Positions 7,913 to 16,103 of a DNA stretch of 33,716 bases are shown here, piece by piece (the first letter of the stretch is position 1; each line of letters starts with the position of its first letter). The notes under the pieces are model-generated. The model was given only the letters and a program-made list of their open reading frames with translations. It ran no database searches and was not told the origin of the DNA. The DNA comes from Quinella sp. 1Q5 (GTDB taxonomy: Bacteria > Bacillota > Negativicutes > Selenomonadales > Selenomonadaceae). Both the position numbers and the translations under genes were made by a program. The stretch is taken from NCBI GenBank assembly GCA_014764605.1, contig JACXWG010000015.1, positions 1-33,716 on the forward strand. The letters run 5' to 3'.

Positions 7913-8713
7913 TTAAAAACCTGAACCAAGGCTTGAAAGATTTACATTAACAACCACATCTTGATAGTAAGGCTCGGTCACGGCGACGCCTTCGGGCTTA
8001 TCGAAGTCCTTCGGGCGGTTTAAATCGTCAGCGGGCACGACTATCCAAAAAACAACGTCGACTTGCCCCGAAGTCAACGCGGCGGCACGAGCTGCGCTTT
8101 CAATCTGCACGAGGTCGATATTTTTCCCGATACGTTTCGAGATTTCAGCAAGGACAGCCGTATTAAAACCCGCAGGCGTCCCGTCAGCTAGCACAAAGTC
8201 CAGCATGGGCAAATCGCCCGTGACGCCAACCTCAATCGTTTCTGCGCCGTCAATGTGCACAATCTCGACGGCAATCGGGCTCTCGTCAAACTTCGTGACG
8301 TACCTATCAATCAAGGCGTCAAGGGTGCCGTCAGCCTTCATTGCGTCAATCGCCGCGTTGAAGGAGTTCTTCAAGTCAACGTCATCTTCACGCATCGCAC
8401 AGCAAAAGTTATCTACAAGAGGAACGGTTTGATTCTCATTGATTTGGTAATCGGGATTGTTCGCCGCCATGTACTTTGCAACGCTACCATAAGTTTGAAT
8501 CGCGTTGATGTTGCCCGCCGACAAAGCCATTTGCATTGAATTGAAGTTGTCGTAGAAATTCATCTCGCCGCCTCCGGAATACTTCGCGGCTTGTTCGGGC
8601 GTGGTGTTCAGCTGAGTGAGCGTTCCGACTTTGATTGACTGTTGCTTGTCCTGCGACGAGCCGCACCCGCTAACCGTCAGAATCACCAGCAGTAGCAGAA
8701 AAATCTTTCTCAT
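7913..8713 (-). CDS. solute-binding lipoprotein with permuted SBP_bac_3-like lobes
   Basis: A 266-residue secreted lipoprotein: signal peptide with lipobox VSGC, Cys17 as the predicted lipidation site. Residues about 27-130 (KVGTLTQLNTTPEQAA to DALIDRYVTKF) look like the second lobe and C-terminal helices of family-3 solute-binding proteins, including the closing KADGTLDALIDRY. Residues about 143-260 (IEVGVTGDLPMLDFVLADG to EPYYQDVVVNV) look like the first lobe, which normally comes first. The order is therefore permuted relative to the family. Its ATG overlaps the mutS stop (ATGA). No ABC permease or ATPase is nearby, so a sensory or scavenging role is as likely as uptake. Confidence 0.8.
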   Translation of the reverse strand: MRKIFLLLLVILTVSGCGSSQDKQQSIKVGTLTQLNTTPEQAAKYSGGGEMNFYDNFNSMQMALSAGNINAIQTYGSVAKYMAANNPDYQINENQTVPLVDNFCCAMREDDVDLKNSFNAAIDAMKADGTLDALIDRYVTKFDESPIAVEIVHIDGAETIEVGVTGDLPMLDFVLADGTPAGFNTAVLAEISKRIGKNIDLVQIESAARAAALTSGQVDVVFWIVVPADDLNRPKDFDKPEGVAVTEPYYQDVVVNVNLSSLGSGF

Positions 8714-11268
8714 TGTCCTAATTCCTTCCTTGCTTGTTGTTGCAGTTCATACAGTTTACCCATTGCCTCAATCGGCGTCAAGCTGGGCACGTCGATAGCT
8801 AGCAAATCTTTAAAGCCCTGTGCAACGAACATATCAGGCGCGGAACCTTTCCTGTTGATGACGGGGCGGACGGGTTCGGACTTCTCCATTGACTTTAGAA
8901 TTTCTTCCGCACGTTTCATCACGGACTTTGGAAGCCCGGCTAGCTTTGCGACTTGAATGCCGTATGATTTATCTGCGCCGCCCTGCCGTATTCGACGTAA
9001 GAAGATAACTTCGTTGCCGCGTTCCTTGACCGCCACGCAGAAATTTTCTATCCGCGCTGAAGTCTCCGCTAAATCGGTTAGCTCGTGATAATGCGTGGCG
9101 AACAGAGTTTTAGCCCGAACTTTTTTATCAATGTACTCAATCACGGCGCGGGCAATGCTCATGCCGTCGAAAGTCGAAGTACCGCGCCCAACCTCGTCTA
9201 GGATAATCAAGCTCCGGTCTGTCGCGTACTTGAGGATTTGCGCTACCTCGTTCATCTCGACCATAAAGGTTGATTGCCCGCTTACAAGGTCATCACTCGC
9301 GCCTATCCTCGTGAAAATCCTGTCGACGGGGCAAAGGTTCGCGCTCGCCGCCGGAATGAAACTGCCCGCCTGCGTCATCAACGTCAAAAGCGCAACCTGC
9401 CGCATGTAAGTCGACTTGCCCGCCATGTTCGGTCCGGTGATTATCATCATCGCGCAACGGTTCGGGCTTAAGCTCGTGTCATTCGGTACAAACAGACTGC
9501 TGGTTAAAATCCTCTCAACCAAAGGATGCCGCCCGTCGCGAATGTCAATCGTTCCGTCAATATTCAGGTCGGGGCGCGTGTAGTTGTTCAGGTGCGCCGC
9601 CTCCGCCATAGAGGCGATAACGTCAATCAACGCAAGCCGCTTGGCGGTGTCCTGGATTTGCGGCAGACGAGCCTTAACGCGGTCTCGAACTTCGCAGAAG
9701 AGATTGTACTCAAGATTAACTATGCGCTCCTGCGAACCGAGTATTTGCGTCTCGTACTCTTTAAGCTCCTGCGTGATATAGCGTTCGGCATTGCTCAGAG
9801 TTTGCTTGCGAATGTAATTGGCGGGAACTTTGCTTGCTCCGCTGTGCCGCACCTCGATATAGTAGCCGAAGACGCGATTATAGCCGACCTTCAACGCCCG
9901 AATTCCCGTCTTAGTTCGCTCGCGTTCCTCAATGCCTTGCAGGACAGCCTTATTATCAACCGACAGGCGACGCAGATTATCAAGGTCTTCATTGTAGCCG
10001 CTGTTGATGATGCCGCCGTCCCGCACGGACAAGGACGCGTTCTCGCTGATTGCCTCGCCGATAAGTTTTGCCTCGTCGCTGAAGTCCCCTAAACCGTTTC
10101 GGCACGCGGCAAGAATATCGCTAGTCACGTCGCGGAGAATTTCTTTGACCTTCGGCAGGGCAAGCATAGAAATTTTTATCGCCGTCAAGTCGCGGGCATT
10201 AGCCGAGCCGACTTCAATCTTAGTCATCAGCCGTTCAAAGTCGTGAATATCCTTTAGAGCCTCGCGTAAATTTCGCCGCGTCGTGAAATTCTTAAAAAGT
10301 TCCTCCACGGCGTCGAGTCGTCGATTAATCGCGGTAATGTCCACGAGCGGGCTTTCAAGCCAACGACGTAGCAGACGATTGCCAAGGGCGGTTTTCGTAC
10401 AGTCCAGCACGTCGAAGAGCGTATCCTTCTTTGAGCCGTCGCGCAGGTTCCGGACGACCTCCAGATTTCTTAAAGCCGTCGCGTCAAGGACAAGATGATT
10501 GCTCATGTCAAGGCGGGTGAGCTTTGCGATATGCTTTAGGTCGGTGCGCACGGTCGAATGAATGTACTGCAGGAGATTTTCTACGGCACGGGCGGCAAGC
10601 TCGGCGGCTGGCAAGTCGTCCGCATTGAAGTGTTGCTCGGAAAAGTTCTCGGCGGAATTCTGCGCGGCGTCAGTCGTCGTGAACGTGCAACCGTCAAGCT
10701 TAAGGTCAGCGAAGTTCTTCAGCCGCTTTAGGAAGGTCAGCTCGCCCGCGATTAAAATTTCATGCGGGCTGAGGCGGTAGAGTTCGTCGAAGAGATTTTG
10801 TTCGCGATTAGCCCCGTCATAGAGTGCGTAGAAGATTTCGCCCGTGGAGATGTCCGCACCCGCCAAGGAAAGTTCTTCGCTGCCCTCGGCAATCAACGCA
10901 AGGTAATTGTTGCCCGCCGTCGTCAAAGCGTCTTCAGTCAGAATCGTGCCCGGCGTGACGATTTTGGTTAGTGCACGTTCGGTTAAGCCTTTAGCCTTGG
11001 GGTCGCCGATTTGGTCGACGATTGCCACGCGATAGCCTTTGGCAACGAGTTTCTGCAAGTAACCTTCGACGGCATGGGCGGGAACGCCGCACATAGGCAC
11101 GCCTTGCCGTTGAGTGAGCGTCAAGCCGATTTCCTTTGAAGCAGTCAAAGCGTCCTCGTTGAACATCTCGAAGAAGTCGCCTAGACGGAAGAACAAAAGC
11201 TCGTTGGGGTGCTGCGTCTTCTGTGCGTGATACTGTTCCATCATCGGCGTTAAAGTTTTGTCGTTCAA
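8710..11268 (-). CDS. mutS: DNA mismatch repair protein MutS
   Basis: MutS recognises mismatches and small loops and recruits MutL. The 852-residue protein has the mismatch-binding F-x-E in GDFFEMF (about 31-37), the connector and lever domains, and a C-terminal ABC-type ATPase: Walker A GPNMAGKST (about 612-620), the MutS signature EMNEVAQIL (about 671-679), Walker B LIILDEVGRGTSTFDG (about 687-702) and the ATHYHEL switch. The start is TTG 11268 behind GAGGTGAGG. It is the first gene of the long leftward unit that ends with mutL about 4.6 kb further on; most bacteria that keep the two genes together have them adjacent. Confidence 0.98.
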   Translation of the reverse strand: MNDKTLTPMMEQYHAQKTQHPNELLFFRLGDFFEMFNEDALTASKEIGLTLTQRQGVPMCGVPAHAVEGYLQKLVAKGYRVAIVDQIGDPKAKGLTERALTKIVTPGTILTEDALTTAGNNYLALIAEGSEELSLAGADISTGEIFYALYDGANREQNLFDELYRLSPHEILIAGELTFLKRLKNFADLKLDGCTFTTTDAAQNSAENFSEQHFNADDLPAAELAARAVENLLQYIHSTVRTDLKHIAKLTRLDMSNHLVLDATALRNLEVVRNLRDGSKKDTLFDVLDCTKTALGNRLLRRWLESPLVDITAINRRLDAVEELFKNFTTRRNLREALKDIHDFERLMTKIEVGSANARDLTAIKISMLALPKVKEILRDVTSDILAACRNGLGDFSDEAKLIGEAISENASLSVRDGGIINSGYNEDLDNLRRLSVDNKAVLQGIEERERTKTGIRALKVGYNRVFGYYIEVRHSGASKVPANYIRKQTLSNAERYITQELKEYETQILGSQERIVNLEYNLFCEVRDRVKARLPQIQDTAKRLALIDVIASMAEAAHLNNYTRPDLNIDGTIDIRDGRHPLVERILTSSLFVPNDTSLSPNRCAMMIITGPNMAGKSTYMRQVALLTLMTQAGSFIPAASANLCPVDRIFTRIGASDDLVSGQSTFMVEMNEVAQILKYATDRSLIILDEVGRGTSTFDGMSIARAVIEYIDKKVRAKTLFATHYHELTDLAETSARIENFCVAVKERGNEVIFLRRIRQGGADKSYGIQVAKLAGLPKSVMKRAEEILKSMEKSEPVRPVINRKGSAPDMFVAQGFKDLLAIDVPSLTPIEAMGKLYELQQQARKELGQ

Positions 11269-11298
11269 GTCCTCACCTCTGAAAATTTTGTCCGTGCC

Positions 11299-11327
11299 AG
11301 TTTAACAACTTTCCGCCCTAATTGCAA
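11299..11327 (-). promoter_or_regulatory. promoter of the mutS operon
   Basis: Read on the minus strand, TTGCAA (11327-11322) and TAAACT (11304-11299) are 17 bases apart. Transcription would start near 11292 and give a leader of about 24 bases containing the mutS Shine-Dalgarno. The TTGCAA box is its own reverse complement, so it could also serve the divergent adaptor gene at 11405, with TATTAC at 11344-11349 as a weak -10. Confidence 0.5.
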
Positions 11328-11404
11328 AAAAAACTAGGTCAGCTATTACATTGCCCGCCGCCGATTTGATAAAATGGGCAAAACTTTGGACGGAGGAATA
11401 ATCT

Positions 11405-12498
11405 ATGCAACCAAGACGCAAGGCAATACGAGCAGGGATTTTATTTATCGCGCTGATGATAGTTAGCGGCGTGGTGCTGATGTATCGCGGCAATGATGCG
11501 GTGGTGCTCGCCACGCAAAAGAAGGACGGAATTTTGACGGCGGAGCAAATTAAGTTATCATTCGACTCAGTGGGCGGGCGATTAATTAACGAGGCTGTTC
11601 GCGAAGGTCAGGAAGTCAAAGCGGGGCAAGTAGTCATGGAACTCGACGCGACGGACACGACCCTAGCGATAGAAAAGCTCACGGCGCAGATTGCACAGCT
11701 AGACGCGCAAATCAATTCGACATCGGGCAACATGCGTACAAGCTTATTCAAAGTCACTAACGACGAGCAACAATCCTTCCGGCAAATCGATAGCCAACGC
11801 GGAGCCGTCAATGCGGCACGAGCGACGCTATCCAATGCCGAACTCGATTACAAACGTAAGGCGGAACTCTTCAAGGAGGGCGCGATTGCAAAATCTCAAC
11901 TCGACGATGCAACTATGGCTCTCAACGTGGCACGCGCTAACGTCGACACTCAACAACAACTCCTAGACCGATTGTTAGCGGGCATAGCGGACACAGGCGC
12001 GACTGATTCATTGCGTTTGCCGACGATATAGCAGGAACGAGCTACGGCTGAGAACATTCAAAACGACATCGCCGCCCTAACTCAGCAAAAGAAAATGTTA
12101 GAGGTTCAGCTTAAGGAACTTGAGGTCGCTAAGTCCCGATTGACATTGCACGCGCCCGAAGACGGCAAGATATTATCAATCCTGCAGAAGCAAGGCGAAA
12201 TGATTTCTCCAAACGTGCCAGTAGTCTTGCTTGAGTCTAAGCGCGTTTACTGCGACATTTATCTTTCGGAAGAGCAAGCGGTCAATCTGCACGAAGGCGA
12301 CGCGATAATTTGCTGGACTGTCGCCGACGATAAAGAGGTTCGCGGGACGATTCGATTGTTGACGCAGGCTCCTGGCTTCGCAGACCTAAAGCAGTCGCGG
12401 AAGAAGGGCAAGCCGACTTATCGGCGTTCCAAGTGCGAATCTACATTGACGAGCCGGAAAAAGTTTTGGCGGGTCAAACGGTTACGGTTAAATTCTAG
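11405..12498 (+). pseudogene. broken HlyD/EmrA-type membrane fusion protein
   Basis: An adaptor subunit of an ABC-type exporter, disabled. The N-terminal part (208 residues) has a membrane anchor at about 10-30, a biotinyl-lipoyl-like half-motif GGRLINEAVREGQEVKAGQ and a long coiled coil. An in-frame TAG at 12029-12031 stops it, yet the same frame continues with QERATAENIQNDIAALTQQ and the second lipoyl half LHAPEDGKILSILQKQGEMI. Near 12388 the frame slips again: in the new frame the expected ending VRIYIDEPEKVLAGQTVTVKF reads to a stop at 12496-12498. A single lost A in the AAA run at 12388-12390 explains this. ATG 11405 has GGAGG upstream. No ABC permease or outer-membrane partner remains next to it. 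Confidence 0.88.
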
Positions 12499-12506
12499 GT
12501 GACGGC

Positions 12507-12998
12507 ATGGGCTTTATAAATTCATTCAAAGACGAGATTAAGTTTCTGTTCAGCGGCAAGGGTATGCCTTACGAGAAAGTTTGCTTGATGGTCGCGATGA
12601 TTATCAGCGTGTTCTTGAGACTGATACTCGCTGGGAACTTTGAAGAAGACATTGCCGCCTTTGAACAGGTCAGTTTGGGCGGCTACATCCCCTCCGAACT
12701 CAACGCTGCGGCTTATGAATTCCTAAACAAACTGCGGCAAGTGATTCCGAGTGAGATTGAAGTTAAAATCCGCGTGGAGGTCGGCGAGCCAGCAGAAGAG
12801 ATTTTCAACGCGTCGGCGGCTTATGATTTGGTCGTCATGGGCAATCGGGGCTTCGGTAGCTTTGACGTGGAGGGCCTAGGCTCCGTCGCTAAATATGTGC
12901 AAGAGAATTGCTCTAAGCCGATTATCTTTGCTAAGGGGATGCCTTTGGACTGGGACGAAGAAAATAATTTCGTCGGCGGCGCGAACACGTGGAAGTAA
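12507..12998 (+). pseudogene. universal stress protein with a scrambled N-terminal segment
   Basis: The open frame gives 163 residues. From about residue 46 on it reads as a universal stress protein: EEDIAAFEQVSLGGYIP, then VEVGEPAEEI and VVMGNRGFGSFDVEGLGS, which keeps the nucleotide-binding G-2x-G-9x-G-S spacing. Residues 20-25 (MPYEKV) match the usual first strand, but the next stretch (about 26-42) does not. In the +1 frame the DNA there reads LLDGRDDYQRVLET, close to the expected VDGS...ALE sequence. Two compensating small deletions therefore replaced the ATP-contacting Asp region with unrelated residues. The frame is open, so a product may be made, but nucleotide binding is probably lost. 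It follows the broken adaptor by 8 bases. Confidence 0.72.
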
Positions 12999-13084
12999 GG
13001 TAAGAAAATCGCTTACCGAACAAAAATTACTGATAAAAATTTTTGAAGCTAGCAATGCTCATGCCTTGCTTATAAGTGCGGTGA

Positions 13085-13337
13085 CTTGCTCCGAATATCA
13101 ACTATATCGTCAGCAATCCGCCTTTTGTTGGTCATAAATGGCGCACGCCCGCGCAGGTCGAAGATATAAAGCTTGCTTTTCTCAACTACGCCAAACAAGG
13201 CGAAAGCGTCCGCGTCATGTGGGAATATTTCTTTGGCAAAGGCATCGCGATTAACTTCGCTCACCGAACTTTCAAGTGGACGGGGGGAAATTACCGACAT
13301 CGCCGTCGTTCTGAACTTGTTCGCAAATTCCGATTGA
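13085..13337 (+). pseudogene. remnant of an N6-adenine DNA methyltransferase (YeeA-like)
   Basis: Between stop codons the plus strand reads APNINYIVSNPPFVGHKW, with the NPPF motif IV of N6-adenine methyltransferases, followed by TPAQVEDIKLAF, then GESVRVMWEYFFGKGIAINFAHRTFKWT, which resembles the region after motif IV in large YeeA-like or type IIG enzymes. About 40 residues expected between AFLNYAKQ and GESV are missing, and after KWT the frame shifts to ITDIAVVLNLFANSD and stops. No SAM-binding motif I and no specificity domain remain. This is a short relic of a restriction-modification or methyltransferase gene, with no restriction gene beside it. Confidence 0.6.
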
Positions 13338-13431
13338 AAAGTCCGCCTGCCTCCGTCAGAGGCGATGCCGACACTCCCGCGCTTTTCACTCAAATTCGAC
13401 AGCCTAAAACAAATTTTCTTGTCGCGTAGAA

Positions 13432-14000
13432 TCAGCTCGCCAAAAAGCATAATACTTGCCGTAAAAAGAGTCGGTCGCCGATAGAAGCAATTAAAATTAT
13501 CGGCGTGTTCTTCAAATCGTCAGCGGTGAGTGAATCAAGTTAGGCAAGCGAATTTTTACTCGGCAATTCAGCATAAAAATATTCAGTAGGCAGAAAAAAA
13601 TTTAGCCTATTGTTCAGATGGCTTGCGACGCAAGTCGTTAATAACAATGTCGACTTTTTCTCTTCGCAACGGGTTGTAAAGTTCTTCATGTGTTCTCTGT
13701 GTAAGCTCAATAGCAAGGTCAGGAAATTTTTCGCTGAATTCGGCAACTATCTTTATCAAACATAATCTATTAAGGTTACGAAGATATCCAATAGAAATTT
13801 TTTGTTCCGAGCTGTTAGCAAGATTTACCGTATCTCGTAGTAATAAGTCAAAGTTATTGATTATCAACAGACTTTTGCTATAAAAAATCTCCTGCTAGAG
13901 TGAGAAAACATTTTCTGTCTTCCCTTAGCAAGAGTGTTACGCCCAATTCTTTTTCCAACAGTTGCAACTGCTGAGAAATCGCCAACTGCGAAATGAAACA
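13432..14000 (-). pseudogene. decayed LysR-family transcriptional regulator
   Basis: On the minus strand the recognition part of a LysR winged helix starts at 14000 (CFISQLAISQQLQLLEKELG, then LTLAGDF). One extra T in the T-run near 13886-13891 shifts the frame; the next frame continues SKSLLIINNFDLLL and the effector-domain start KISIGYLRNLNRLCL...FSEKFPDLAIEL. A further shift near 13610-13650 leads to FLPTEYFYAELPSKNSLA, a TAA at 13542-13540, and then LDSLTADDLKNTPIILIAS in the same frame. The first 20 or so residues of the HTH and the C-terminal third are missing. It overlaps the methyltransferase relic region only at its ragged end. Confidence 0.78.
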
Positions 14001-14065
14001 GTCGCCGCCGCGCCCGTTGAAGTCATAATCAACATCATCAACGCGATTAACAGTAATTTTTTCAT
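13937..14065 (-). pseudogene. signal peptide start joined to LysR debris
   Basis: Directly after the penicillin-binding protein stop, with GAGGTGTG as Shine-Dalgarno, an ATG at 14065 begins MKKLLLIALMMLIMTSTGAAA, a typical secretion signal with an A-x-A cleavage site. After about 24 residues the text becomes the LysR DNA read in another frame (SFRSWRFLSSCNCWKKNWA) and stops at 13937. It looks like the 5' end of an exported-protein gene, once downstream of the PBP, whose body was deleted and joined to the LysR relic near position 14000. Confidence 0.55.
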
Positions 14066-14075
14066 GAATCACACC

Positions 14076-16103
14076 TCATGGGCTGAATTGAACCTTAACA
14101 GTAGTGCCTTTATCGACGATTTCGCCCGCGCCGATACTTTGACTGACTGCAAAGCCAGAACCTTCCGCCGCGAAGGAAATTCCAGCCTCGTTAGCGATTC
14201 TAGCCGCCTCACGAATACTTTTTCCGTAAAAATTCGGTACGCGAGCGGCTTCTGGGGCGATTTCTTCTTTTGGCGTGTCAATTTGCGGTTCAGGCTCGCT
14301 AGGAGTCTCTCTGCGCGGAAGATTTTCGATTAAAGCATCGCCCTCGCCGACTTCGGCTCCCAATTCGTCAGAATCAATGCCTAAAGGCGCGTCGCTCGGT
14401 TCAATCCTCATGTAGCGGAAGATTTGCGAAAAAATTCGGCTTGCGACGGGCGCGGCAATCTGTCCGCCGTAAAAAACGCCGTAAGGCTCATCAATCACCA
14501 CGAGCAACGCAACTTGAGGACTTTCGACGGGTGCGAAGCCACAAAACGACGCAATATATTTGCCTTCGTCGTAGCCCCAGCCGTATTCGCTGACTTTTTG
14601 GGCGGTACCGGTCTTTCCAGCCACGCGATAGCCACGGACAGTCGCCTTACGTCCACCGCCCGCCGCAACGACCTGTTCAAGCAATCCGACCAAAGTTTTA
14701 TCCGTCGCAGAGTCAATCGTCCGCCGAACTTCTTCAACGTGCGTTTCAGAATAAGTCGAGCCGTTCGCGTTCTTAATCGACTTGACGATATGCGGTCTAA
14801 GCAAAATTCCGTCGTTGGCAATGGCGCAAAAGGCGGTTATGAGTTGTAGCGGCGTGACTGCGATACTTTGACCAATAGCCATCGTTGCAATATCCGAATC
14901 AACCATTTCTTCGGGCTGATACAAAATGCCAGCCTCCTCGCCGGGCAGTTCAATCCCCGTCGGCTCACCGAATCCAAAAAGTCTCGCGTAGTCAATCAAC
15001 TTATACGCGCCGAGGTCGTAGCCGAAAATCGCAAAGCCCGTATTCAACGACTGCTTAACCACGTCAGCAAAAGTCACCGTGCCGAAGCTCGCGCCGTTCC
15101 AGTTCTGAATCTTCTTGCCAGAAAAGGTCACGTAGCCTGGGTCGACGAAGACTTGATTGGGAGCAACGATACCTTCCTGCAAGAGAGCCGCCGCCACTAC
15201 CGCTTTGAACGTCGAGCCCGGCTCGTAGATGTAAGAGACGGATTTATTTTTCCAAATCTCTTGGTCGTAATCCCAGAAACGGTTCGGGTTGTAAGTCGGA
15301 CGATTTGCCATTGCTAAGACTTCGCCTGTCCGCGGATCCATTGCAATGCAAGTTATCGCCACGGGCTCGTTTTCCGCCATTGCCCTATCAAGTTCCTGTT
15401 CGACGATAAATTGAATCGCACTATCAATCGTCAGCTGAATCGTCTTGCACCGGTCACCTTGATAACCATGCGGCGTGAAGATTGATTCGAGTATCGGACG
15501 CTCCTGCGTGTCGGCGTAGATGAATGACTCCGTGACCTCGCCTTTAATGTACTTGTCCAACGCCTGCTCTATGCCGTCAAGCCCTTTGTCGTCCGTGCCA
15601 ACGAAGCCCAGAACGTTAGCCGCGAGCATGTCATTGGGATAATATCGCTTAGCCTCGTCGCGGAAGCCTAAGCAAACCGCGTAACCTTTCTCACGAATCA
15701 AAGCGCGGACTGCTTCATACTCCGATTGCTCAAGACGCCGCTTAACCCACGAGAACCCGCCGCCAACCGCTATATCCGCTAAGATGTCCTCTTCCGACTT
15801 GTCGATAAGCGGCGATAAGTCTTTGGCAAGTTGCGCGGCGTCCTCGACGTGATTGGGGTCGACGAACAATGATTTAGTCATCGTGCTCACGGCTAGTTCA
15901 CGTCCGTTGCGGTCGACGATTGCTCCTCGCGGCGACTGCACCGAGTAATCATGCCCGACTTGATAACGCATCCTCTCGGCTAGCTCACTGCCCTGAACCA
16001 GTTGCAACCACCCATAACGGAAAACGACGACGCCCATTAGCCCAAGCAAGACAAGGACCAGTCGCGTGATTCTCTTCTGGACGAATTCCCTATCCTTGTT
16101 CAT
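14076..16103 (-). CDS. class B penicillin-binding protein with PASTA domain (SpoVD/PBP2-like)
   Basis: A D,D-transpeptidase that cross-links peptidoglycan from the outer face of the inner membrane. One N-terminal helix (about 12-30) anchors it. Residues about 55-210 form the PBP dimerisation domain. The transpeptidase has S297-T-F-K300, S352-L-N354 and K497-T-G499. A C-terminal PASTA domain (about 617-675, VPNFYGKSIREAARIANEAG) follows an acidic Pro/Glu linker. The 675-residue length and single PASTA fit SpoVD/FtsI-like proteins of Firmicutes. It is not in a division-wall gene cluster; its ATG overlaps the stop of a four-helix membrane protein (ATGA), and TelA and XpaC lie upstream in the same unit. 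Whether it serves division, elongation or sporulation cannot be told here. Confidence 0.93.
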   Translation of the reverse strand: MNKDREFVQKRITRLVLVLLGLMGVVVFRYGWLQLVQGSELAERMRYQVGHDYSVQSPRGAIVDRNGRELAVSTMTKSLFVDPNHVEDAAQLAKDLSPLIDKSEEDILADIAVGGGFSWVKRRLEQSEYEAVRALIREKGYAVCLGFRDEAKRYYPNDMLAANVLGFVGTDDKGLDGIEQALDKYIKGEVTESFIYADTQERPILESIFTPHGYQGDRCKTIQLTIDSAIQFIVEQELDRAMAENEPVAITCIAMDPRTGEVLAMANRPTYNPNRFWDYDQEIWKNKSVSYIYEPGSTFKAVVAAALLQEGIVAPNQVFVDPGYVTFSGKKIQNWNGASFGTVTFADVVKQSLNTGFAIFGYDLGAYKLIDYARLFGFGEPTGIELPGEEAGILYQPEEMVDSDIATMAIGQSIAVTPLQLITAFCAIANDGILLRPHIVKSIKNANGSTYSETHVEEVRRTIDSATDKTLVGLLEQVVAAGGGRKATVRGYRVAGKTGTAQKVSEYGWGYDEGKYIASFCGFAPVESPQVALLVVIDEPYGVFYGGQIAAPVASRIFSQIFRYMRIEPSDAPLGIDSDELGAEVGEGDALIENLPRRETPSEPEPQIDTPKEEIAPEAARVPNFYGKSIREAARIANEAGISFAAEGSGFAVSQSIGAGEIVDKGTTVKVQFSP

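Noticed and set aside
9526-10092. A long plus-strand open frame inside mutS (188 residues)
   Set aside because: It is antisense to conserved MutS sequence and has no ribosome-binding site; long antisense frames are common in this base composition.
12029-12031. TAG as a recoded codon (read-through or pyrrolysine-like) in the HlyD gene
   Set aside because: A separate frameshift lies further on, and no recoding structure or machinery is visible in the window, so decay explains it better.
12999-13017. Terminator after the universal stress protein relic (GGTAAG/CTTACC)
   Set aside because: The stem is 6 bp and is not followed by a T-run.
13070-13450. A 126-residue minus-strand open frame
   Set aside because: It is antisense to the methyltransferase relic, whose plus-strand reading has recognisable motifs (NPPF, INFAHRTFKWT). 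The minus-strand text has no family look and crosses the end of the LysR relic.
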